Assembly (NCBI RefSeq): GCF_000502875.1
Contig: NZ_AYWX01000011.1
Location: forward strand, 90,695 to 154,694
Length of the DNA: 64,000 nucleotides
From: Mesorhizobium sp. L2C084A000
GTDB lineage: Bacteria > Pseudomonadota > Alphaproteobacteria > Rhizobiales > Rhizobiaceae
Direction: 5' to 3'
Part shown: positions 35,749-42,334 of the stretch, one piece after another
How the letters are laid out: each line of letters begins with the position of its first letter
How positions within the stretch are numbered: the first letter of the stretch is position 1
The notes under the pieces: model-generated
What the model was told of the DNA's origin: nothing
What the model saw: only the letters and a program-made list of their open reading frames with translations
Database searches by the model: none
Translations under genes and position numbers: made by a program

Positions 35749-36070
35749 CCCTAACCGTGAGGCGAAAAGAGAGAGGTCGCGGGACCAGTGTCGCGCGGCC
35801 TTGCGACTTAGTGGTGGAAAAAATTGGCGCGCTCCAGGAGGCGATTCTGGCAAGGACCTTAGCCGGCGATATATTTGCACGGAGGACGTCGGCGGACTTC
35901 CTCTATGCCGCGAGTTACCTATGCCGCAAGTCACCGTTCCAGTAGTGGTGCAGGTTTTTTTGTGCGTGGCTCCTCGAGAGACTCACAAATCTCTCGGCAG
36001 TACCAACCGCTCAAAGCCGAAGTCCTGCGATGAATGGAGACGAAAGAGAGCCAGCGGCGTCGCAAGGAAA
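35749..36070. other. Intergenic region, nothing recognised
   Basis: Between the PfpI-family gene and the convergent HbpS-like relic. No promoter element, hairpin or protein family was seen. Confidence 0.4.
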
Positions 36071-36501
36071 CTAGGTCACCACGGCTGGGGCGAGAGTCTC
36101 CGGGTCAGCGTTCCTGAGAAGCTTAAGCGCTGCCTCCAGTATCCCAACATCCTGGGCAACAGTGCCGCCGCTTATACCGACGCCGCCGACGACTACGCCG
36201 TTTTGCACGAGAGGTGCGCCACCACCCATCGCGCAAAAGCGTTCTTGTGACATCAAATGAAAGAGTCTTTACCGGGCTGCACGAGATCGAATAATGCTGA
36301 TGTTCGTAGTTGCGTGAGCGCGGAGGTGTAAACCTTGCGCTCTGAAATCAGCATCGAAAAGGCGAGGGCGCCGTTCATCCTATGCTGGAGCACAGTGTTC
36401 CCGTGAACATCGATCACGCTGACGCCCATCGGAACTTGGGCACGCAGAGATTCCGTCTTCACATGACCGGCGATGTCCTTCGCCAGAGCAAGCATGTCCA
36501 T
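36071..36501 (-). pseudogene. HbpS/GlcG-like haem-binding protein, frameshifted
   Basis: MDMLALAKDIAGHVKTESLR, VSVIDVHGNTVLQHRMNGAL, VYTSALTQLRTSALFDLVQP and GKDSF lead to a stop at 36253. The rest of the family follows in the next frame: MSQERFCAMGGGAPLVQNGV then VGGVGISGGTVAQDVGILEA. One missing base at about 36255 splits a protein of about 143 residues. HbpS/GlcG proteins bind haem or help in glycolate and other catabolic gene sets. The start at 36501 is 70 bp from the shared promoter element. Real mutation or sequencing error. Confidence 0.8.
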
Positions 36502-36570
36502 GTCACTGTTCCCCTGTTGAGTTGTGTCAGGTTGGAATGACTGGGAGTTTGCGGCGGCAGCAGCCATATC

Positions 36571-36606
36571 GCTACTGAACCTTGGTATCGCCGAGACAAA
36601 GTATTC
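36571..36606 (-). promoter_or_regulatory. Shared promoter element before the HbpS-like gene
   Basis: Minus-strand CTTTGTCTCGGCGATACC then AAGGTTCAGTAGC. The right arm CGGCGATACC is perfect. It ends 70 bp before the start codon at 36501. Confidence 0.58.
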
Positions 36607-36883
36607 GGCTGCGTCACCTTCTCGGAGCGGATCCGATCAAGGAAGCTGAGGGCAGGCTCCAGCGAGGAGCATCGGCGAGTGCGCAGGACGTGCGGTTCGG
36701 ACTGGGCCTCGGCATCATCAATGCCGAGCAGTGAAGTCCACCTAGGCGACGCCGACGTCTTTTAGGAGTTGGCAGGCGACATGGATGAGTGACGCCAGCT
36801 TTCGAATGCGCAGAGCGTGTGACGCTTCCCGCCAGGGATTCTCACGAGGGCACCGTCACACCGGCAAGATATAGCCACCTACT

Positions 36884-36911
36884 CCGGTCGGCGATACGAT
36901 CGTATTATAGA
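36884..36911 (+). promoter_or_regulatory. Shared promoter element before the peroxiredoxin-like gene
   Basis: Plus-strand CCGGTCGGCGATACG then ATCGTATTATAG. CGGCGATAC is kept, the tail is weak. It ends about 119 bp before the ATG at 37030. The rest of 36607-37029 shows no gene. Confidence 0.45.
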
Positions 36912-37029
36912 TTGCCAATGGCTTTGTTCGCTATTTTCACTGAGACGGTCCGGGTGGACTGCGACGGCGGATACGGGCTACCTGCCCTCGCAGGGCTGGC
37001 TCGCGAATGCCAACCCGTAGGGAAACAAT

Positions 37030-37626
37030 ATGAGATCGGACATCGTGCCGGGCGCGCCATTTCCAGACTATGAATTGAGCGATCACACGGGAAAGCGACG
37101 TAGGCTGTCTGAACTCCAAGATTGGAATCCGATGGTGATTGTCCTTAGCCGTGGCAGCTTCTGCCCCAAGGACAGATGCCAAGCGGAACGCCTGCTTCAG
37201 CTTCATCGTGAGATGGAGGTAGGATACTGTAAGATGGTCACCATCAGCACTGACACCGTCGCGGAAACCCACGAGTTTCGGAGCGGCGTAGGGGCGCATT
37301 GGCCTTTCCTGTCAGACCCGCGACGTACCATCCAAAAGGATTTAGATATCGCGGAGTACACGGATCCGGCGCACAACCCAATGATACCACACGTCGTTGT
37401 TCTCGAGCCCGGACTGATCGTTTACAGTGTGTATAACGGCTACTGGTACTTCGGCCGCCCCACAATCGAGGAGCTGCGGCAAGACCTCCGGGCCGTTGGG
37501 CGGAAGTGTTTCCCGGACTGGGACATTACGCAACCAGAGCTTCGAACCGCTTGGAAACAAGGCCGCAAGGAACAATTCTATCCGTACGGTAGGTCCTTTT
37601 CCCAAACTCTTGCCGACGAACCGTAA
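37030..37626 (+). CDS. AhpC/TSA-type peroxiredoxin-like protein
   Basis: 198 residues with a thioredoxin-like fold: GAPFPDYELSDHTGKRRRLS, then VIVLSRGSFCPKDRCQAERL carrying a CxxxxxC at the peroxidatic position, STDTVAETHEFRSGVGAHWP, and FLSDPRRTIQKDLDIAEYTD. Resembles redoxin-domain proteins that reduce peroxides; the resolving cysteine assignment is inferred. AGGGA precedes the start. Single gene; fits the stress-type enzymes around it. Confidence 0.85.
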   Translation: MRSDIVPGAPFPDYELSDHTGKRRRLSELQDWNPMVIVLSRGSFCPKDRCQAERLLQLHREMEVGYCKMVTISTDTVAETHEFRSGVGAHWPFLSDPRRTIQKDLDIAEYTDPAHNPMIPHVVVLEPGLIVYSVYNGYWYFGRPTIEELRQDLRAVGRKCFPDWDITQPELRTAWKQGRKEQFYPYGRSFSQTLADEP

Positions 37627-37810
37627 GGGACTGGTAGAAGGCAGTGGGAAGGGCGAGTGCCAGCCAGCTTGTTCCGTCCCATCTCGGGTCCGCAGCGACA
37701 TCCGAAGCGTAACCTGGATATTCTCACGGACTGCCAGCCCCCACGGACCAGCATTCGGACTGACTGCCTTGCCTTCACCGGCACTACTGTAGGTATTTGG
37801 ACAGGAGCGC

Positions 37811-38023
37811 TTGAGAAAGTCCAATCCGAACTTGTACGCACTATCATGAGCCTGTGCTGCTCTGACAGCATCGATTGCGCACGAGGTAGACCAGCCGCTT
37901 TCAGGCATTATCACCAATGCCGGCGCCTGCCTCCGGGCACTGGCGGCCGATCCACAAAACGTGGATGGAGCGCTGGAAATTGCGCGGCGTTCCATTCGGG
38001 ACGGCAATCGGGCGGCCGATGTG
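37811..38023 (+). pseudogene. Histidine kinase fragment (HisKA H-box region)
   Basis: Reads EKVQSELVRTIMS, then after a one-base shift CAALTASIAHEVDQPLSGII, TNAGACLRALAADPQNVDGA and LEIARRSIRDGNRAADV. This is the dimerisation/phosphoacceptor helix of the same kinase family as those at 857, 9366 and 50225, with the His intact. No PAS or ATPase part is present on either side; the shared promoter element begins 8 bp after its end. A small displaced piece of a kinase gene. Confidence 0.8.
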
Positions 38024-38030
38024 GGTGTCG

Positions 38031-38064
38031 GTACAAAAGTATCGCCGATACCAACGTGCAATAG
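38031..38064 (+). promoter_or_regulatory. Shared promoter element before the small exported protein
   Basis: Plus-strand ACAAAAGTATCGCCGATACC then AACGTGCAATAGC. Near-perfect inverted repeat GTATCG-C-CGATAC plus the CAAT tail. It ends about 114 bp before the ATG at 38178. Confidence 0.65.
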
Positions 38065-38177
38065 CATCCAATAGATCGCTTAGGTCATCTGCATATCACT
38101 TCTGACCCTCGTCAGATGTACCTTTGGACGCCCATCGTCATTGGGACGATGGCGAAAACCCAAGAGAGGTCTACACC

Positions 38178-38453
38178 ATGAACATCAAAGCGATTGGTCT
38201 CGGTGCATTTGCACTTTTTTGTGTCGGCAGCACAGCCCTCGCCGGCGCACTCGATGTCGTCGACAACATCGGGCCATTCTACACCGATGCCTCGATGAAG
38301 ACCCTGAAGCCTATGCCTGAGTTCAAGGCGGTCTTCATGGCCAAGCCGAAGCCCATGCGCGAAATGATCATGCGCGAATGCAACGACGCAGCGATGAGCA
38401 AGCCCTATGCCGAGTTCTGCGCCAACGTGAATGCCCTCGGCGGGATGAAATAG
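38178..38453 (+). CDS. Small secreted protein of unknown function
   Basis: 91 residues. Signal peptide MNIKAIGLGAFALFCVGSTA with a likely cut after LAG (ALAG-ALDVV). The mature part contains two Cys (ECND and EFCAN) that could form a disulfide or bind a metal, plus a Met-rich stretch (MKTLKPMPEF, MAKPKPMREMIMRE). I do not recognise the family. It precedes a thioredoxin-like gene, which could act on its cysteines. An in-frame ATG at 38124 would destroy the signal peptide, so 38178 is chosen. Confidence 0.72.
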   Translation: MNIKAIGLGAFALFCVGSTALAGALDVVDNIGPFYTDASMKTLKPMPEFKAVFMAKPKPMREMIMRECNDAAMSKPYAEFCANVNALGGMK

Positions 38454-38489
38454 TCCCCCGTCATTGCCCCCGCGAACGGCGCCTAAAAT

Positions 38490-38517
38490 GGTGGCGGGCA
38501 AGCCCGCCATCAATTTT
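38490..38517 (+). terminator. Hairpin between the small secreted protein and the thioredoxin-like gene
   Basis: Inverted repeat TGGCGGGC / GCCCGCCA with a two-base centre (effective loop GCAAGC), followed by CAATTTT. Terminator-like; it may reduce read-through into the gene at 38560. Confidence 0.5.
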
Positions 38518-38559
38518 CCGCGTCGAAGACCACAATCAAACCATGGAGGGAGTTCGCGC

Positions 38560-39675
38560 ATGAAGACGAATCTCTTGTTGGCCTCGTTCCTACTCATCAC
38601 TTCGATTGGGCTGCCGAATGGCAGTTTTGGGGCCGACGCTATGGGTCTATCGATGAGTTCCAAAGGATCACACGGCTTATCCGTCCAGGGCTCGATTTTC
38701 GGCTGGTTTGCCGGCCAATCGGAGTTGGCGTCAATCACGCAAGCCGACGAGTGGCTCAATTCGCCACCACTGACGCCGACGGCACTCCGTGGAAAAGTCG
38801 TCCTTGTGAGTTTCTGGACTTACACCTGCATCAACTGGATGCGCGCACAACCCTATCTCCGCGCTTGGTCGAAAAAATACCAAAGCCAGGGGCTGGTCGT
38901 AATTGGCGTCCACTCCCCGGAGTTCCGGTTTGAGAAGAACGTCGAGAACGTCCGCCGCGAGGTGAAAGCGCTGGGGGTCGACTATCCCGTCGCCATCGAC
39001 AGTAAGGGAGCGATCTGGAGCGCTTTCAACAACAATTTCTGGCCGGCATTCTATTTCATCGATGCTCAAGGGCGAGTGCGTGATCAGCATTTCGGTGAAG
39101 GTTCATACGACGAGTCCGAGAAGATCGTTCAGCGATTGCTCGCAGAAAGTGGCAACGAGGTCGTAGGCAGTGATCTGGTGTCGGTCGATGCGCGCGGCCT
39201 CGAAGCCGCTGCGGACAAAGCCAACCTGAAGTCTCGGGAAAATTATGTCGGCTATGAACGCACCCAAGGCTTTGTTTCCCTGGGCGGAGTAATTCGCAAC
39301 AAGTCGCATCTCTTTGAAGCGCCGGCACAGTTGCGCCTGAACGAATGGGCGCTTTCGGGCGACTGGATCATGGCAAGCGACGGCGTGTCGGTGAAAAGGA
39401 CCAACGGCCGCATAACGTACCGATTTCACGCCCGCGATCTGCATCTGGTGATGGGGCCGGCATCGCCGGGAACGTCCGTGAAATTCCGCGTCCTTATCGA
39501 TGGTCATCCACCAGGCGGATCTCACGGACTTGACGTCGATGAACACGGCAACGGAACGGTAAGCGAACAACGCCTGTACCAGCTTATCCGGCAACTAGGG
39601 CCCATCGTAGACCGCCAATTCGATATCGAATTTTTTGGCCCTGGCGTCGAGGCATTCTGCTTCACTTTTGGCTGA
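38560..39675 (+). CDS. Exported thioredoxin-like protein (DipZ/TlpA type)
   Basis: 371 residues. Signal peptide KTNLLLASFLLITSIGLPNG. The thioredoxin-like domain (about 85-230: LRGKVVLVSFWTYTCINWMR, YLRAWSKKYQSQGLVVIGVH, DSKGAIWSAFNNNFWPAFYF) has a single Cys in TYTCINW instead of CxxC. The C-terminal domain (about 260-370) matches the extra module of DipZ-like proteins. Lacking the second Cys, it is unlikely to be an ordinary disulfide oxidase. GGAGGGA lies upstream of the chosen ATG. Confidence 0.85.
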   Translation: MKTNLLLASFLLITSIGLPNGSFGADAMGLSMSSKGSHGLSVQGSIFGWFAGQSELASITQADEWLNSPPLTPTALRGKVVLVSFWTYTCINWMRAQPYLRAWSKKYQSQGLVVIGVHSPEFRFEKNVENVRREVKALGVDYPVAIDSKGAIWSAFNNNFWPAFYFIDAQGRVRDQHFGEGSYDESEKIVQRLLAESGNEVVGSDLVSVDARGLEAAADKANLKSRENYVGYERTQGFVSLGGVIRNKSHLFEAPAQLRLNEWALSGDWIMASDGVSVKRTNGRITYRFHARDLHLVMGPASPGTSVKFRVLIDGHPPGGSHGLDVDEHGNGTVSEQRLYQLIRQLGPIVDRQFDIEFFGPGVEAFCFTFG

Positions 39676-39842
39676 TTACGAAGCTGTCGCCCATCCCCGT
39701 GCCCCTTTGATCGAGCCGAGCAAAAGCGGGATTAGCAAGTGGAGGGATCAAAGCTGTCGATTTTTGGGTTCGGCGACTACGGCGCGTTGGTTGGTGTGCA
39801 GGCTACCCAATCGATGCTTTGCTATCTCTGGTGCGGCGAGTT

Positions 39843-39881
39843 CCGAAGGTATCGGCAACACGTTGGTGCAATGGATTTGCG
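39843..39881 (+). promoter_or_regulatory. Shared promoter element before a short ORF
   Basis: Plus-strand CGAAGGTATCGGCAACACG then TTGGTGCAATGG. From GTGCAATGG onward it is identical for 16 bases to the copy at 4779. Well-kept arms. The ATG of a 50-codon frame lies 67 bp after the CAATGG. Confidence 0.62.
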
Positions 39882-39941
39882 CATCAGGTCGTCAATTTGT
39901 CCTGCACTTTCCGAATGGTTGGGAAGAATACGAGGGGCGCC

Positions 39942-40094
39942 ATGATTGAGTTCTTTCTAGCGGTTTCGTCCGCTGCCGGTTCCGCCAGGTTGGTCCACGG
40001 ATCGTCGTGCGGGACGCCAACGCCCTGGGAACTGCTCGTAGGCCTCGCGCTGGCTTTTTGGAGAAGACTATCAACCTCGACGTCACGGCGTTAA
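39942..40094 (+). pseudogene. Short ORF, possibly an SDR remnant
   Basis: A 50-codon frame (MIEFFLAVSSAAGSARLVHG...) with GAGGGG upstream at the normal distance from the shared element. Its product resembles nothing. In another frame the same DNA reads EKTINLDVTALTAPPF, recalling the central helix of SDR enzymes (compare IELNVTAVTRL in the SDR at 6946). Most likely a decayed SDR whose promoter survived. Confidence 0.3.
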
Positions 40095-40705
40095 CCGCGC
40101 CGCCCTTCCGGCTAAGTCGGCCAAGCGTGGGTGAAGCACGCTGATCGACATTCCTGAGAGTGCCTCGAACGTTCGTTACGTCATATCGCTTTTTCCACAC
40201 CCCAACTGCGTTCCTCGCGCCGGCTGCGGTGGATCCCCAAGCCGTCGACTTTCATGGACCCTCGATGGTATGCCATCCTGACATCGGCAAGACGCTCTCA
40301 AGGTGCCGGCAAAGCCGTATTTTGCATCGCACTTCTTGTTCGTCCTCCAGGCCCACCAAAATTCACTTATAACATTTTGATTTTAGTGCTGCTTTGTGCC
40401 GCGGCCCACAAAGTGGACTCAACCCCCCTCGATAGAAGTCAGCTTGGGACAAACTGCCGTCTAATAGGCACGAGAGTTCGCCCGCTTGAGCGATTGAGAG
40501 CATGTATGAAAGACAAATAGACAGTGCTGGAACAGAACCAGTGTTCGAAGTTGCCGCGATGTGGCGCGCGATCACGATCATGCGACTGCTGGACCTTCTG
40601 GCCAGAAACCGCGTCGCGTGCTGGCCGTGCTGGAGCGGCCCTACATTGCTTTTTTGGTTGTTCGTCTGCGGCTGACTGCGTGGGCGTCCTCTTCGATAGC
40701 AGCGG
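40095..40705. other. Intergenic region without recognisable genes
   Basis: Only short overlapping frames. A very weak promoter-like stretch, CAAGGTGCCGGCAAAGCC then GTATTTTGCATC near 40301, recalls the shared element but is too degenerate to call. Looks like decayed DNA. Confidence 0.35.
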
Positions 40706-41051
40706 CTATGCAGGATCTCGGTAGATGCATGCCGCATGGCCCACGAGCGGCCAAGGCCCAAAGGACGACAGCATCATACCACCGAAGGCCATTTTCCGTG
40801 AGCCGCCACCTAGAAGCGATTGGCCTGGCTGGACGAGCGGCAGGATGTCCGCCGTGCGCAGGCGCACGAGGGCAGAAGTATACGCCTTTGCTCGGAAATC
40901 TCGAGCGCGAAGATAGGCGCGCCGTTCATCCGGTGTTGGAGTACCAGATTGCCGTGAACGTCGATGATGCATACTGCGACTGGACGTCGGCCTTTGTCGC
41001 TTCCGCTTCCACACGTTCGGCAACCAACTTCGCTTTCTTGGGCAGATCCAT
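40706..41051 (-). pseudogene. Second HbpS/GlcG-like gene, degenerate
   Basis: Starts MDLPKKAKLVAERVEAEATK, changes frame to RRPVAVCIIDVHGNLVLQHR and MNGAPIFALEISEQ, and changes again to AKAYTSALVRLRTADILPLV QPGQSLLGG. This parallels the protein at 36071-36501 (VIDVHGNTVLQHRMNGAL, VYTSALTQLRT). Two frameshifts, near 40990 and 40880, and a diverged C-terminus show it is dead. It lies just upstream of the enoyl-CoA-hydratase-like gene's stop. Confidence 0.72.
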
Positions 41052-41096
41052 GGGATTAGCCTCTGTTTGAGAGGACGCCGTTGCCATCGACAGCGG

Positions 41097-41936
41097 TTAT
41101 CGCGGCGGCAACTCGCCTAGGTGAAAAGCCAGCCGATTCTCGACATCTCCGGGCGCCTGGAAGCCCTTAGCGGTAAGCGTTCTGATCCCTTCCTGAGCGG
41201 CGGGTCGGCTCAGCGAGGCGATGCAGGCTTCCCAGCCCGCGCCCAGCTCGACATCTGGTGGAAGGCTGGCGTTGACCAAGCGCTTGGTCTGCGCGATCGC
41301 CCATTTATCGAACCTGGAAATGCGCGTGGCGAGCGCATCAACGTACGCGTCAAGATCTGCGTCAGGCAGCGCCTTATTCACGTACCCATACGCCTCGGCC
41401 TGATCTCCGAGGATGTCCTCGGAGGCCAAAAGGACCTCCATAGCCCGATTGCGACCGATCAGGTGAGGCAGACGGGCCATCGGCCCGCCGCCGGCGACCA
41501 TACCCACGCCAACCTCCCACTGGGAGATGATGGCCTTTTCCTTACTAGCGAAAGCCATATCGCAGGCAAGGGTGATTTCGCTCCCGTTACCCGTCGCGCG
41601 ACCTCGGATTAGAGCGATCGAGGCCACAGGCGCGCGCGTCAGTCGCACAAGAAAATCCGGCCAGGGCGGCAGCCCTGTAGACCCAGGCGGCAGCGCGAGC
41701 ATATCCTCGATCCGTGCCTTGAAGTCTGAATGGTTGAGGAAGTATCCGTCGACGCTACTGTCGAATACCACAACTCGAACGTCTTCGTCAGCCTCAATGG
41801 CGTCAATCAGATGTGTGAATTCTTGTACCATCTGCGGACCCATGACATTGAGCGGAGCATTGTCGAACGTAACTCGCCAATAGGCGGGCGTTCGGCGTGT
41901 CAGGCGAATCTGCGAGGTGATTGTCTTGGCGTCCAC
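41097..41936 (-). CDS. Enoyl-CoA hydratase/isomerase-fold protein
   Basis: 279 residues from the GTG at 41936, chosen because AGGAGG stands five bases before it. Upstream ATGs lack a ribosome binding site. WRVTFDNAPLNVMGPQMVQE, VVVFDSSVDGYFLNHSDFKA, RGRATGNGSEITLACDMAFA and WEVGVGMVAGGGPMARLPHL show the crotonase fold. Paralogue of the exported protein at 23579-24568, but without a signal peptide, so cytoplasmic. The shared element ends 65 bp upstream, which also supports the GTG. Confidence 0.88.
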   Translation of the reverse strand: MDAKTITSQIRLTRRTPAYWRVTFDNAPLNVMGPQMVQEFTHLIDAIEADEDVRVVVFDSSVDGYFLNHSDFKARIEDMLALPPGSTGLPPWPDFLVRLTRAPVASIALIRGRATGNGSEITLACDMAFASKEKAIISQWEVGVGMVAGGGPMARLPHLIGRNRAMEVLLASEDILGDQAEAYGYVNKALPDADLDAYVDALATRISRFDKWAIAQTKRLVNASLPPDVELGAGWEACIASLSRPAAQEGIRTLTAKGFQAPGDVENRLAFHLGELPPR

Positions 41937-42000
41937 TTGACCCTCCTTCGGTGTTTGCATCCTGGATCTGTTCAACATGAGGCACTGGCTTCCGGCACGC

Positions 42001-42037
42001 GATTGGACCAACGTATCGTCAAGACCATAGTGTCGGT
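42001..42037 (-). promoter_or_regulatory. Shared promoter element before the hydratase-like gene
   Basis: Minus-strand CACTATGGTCTTGACGATACG then TTGGTCCAATC. Right arm and tail well kept. It ends 65 bp before the GTG at 41936. The rest of 42038-42334 shows nothing certain. Confidence 0.58.
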
Positions 42038-42334
42038 CCCGCAGAGCAGGGCCGACGGTGATTCAAGCGGGCTTCTGCGCCGTCCCAAGCCGCGCCGTGC
42101 CGTCTTGCCTTGTTTCGGGCAGCCCGATTTCTCACGCTCGAACGCAACAACGCGCTCCATCCTGCCGATAGTTGGCAAAGGCCATGTCGGCATCAGCCAC
42201 CATCTGCGCTGCCCGGCTAGCAAAACGTCCCTAAACGCGTCAGATTGTTGCTTATTAGCTGCCGTATCGGCGTGCCTCAGGCAACTCAATGGAAGGTGCC
42301 CGCGGCCGATCCGGTGTGGCCCGGAGTCTGACGA

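Noticed and set aside
39871-39881. Sigma-54 promoter suspected in the TTGGTGCAATGGATTTGCG tail
   Set aside because: The GG to GC distance is 12 bases instead of 10, and other copies of the element lack the second box.
40297-40327. Degenerate copy CAAGGTGCCGGCAAAGCC
   Set aside because: Too many mismatches and no gene downstream.
42261-42292. Possible shared element before the giant kinase gene (GTATCGGCG, then CAATGG)
   Set aside because: The distance between the arm and the CAAT tail is three bases too long and the right arm is missing, so I do not count it.
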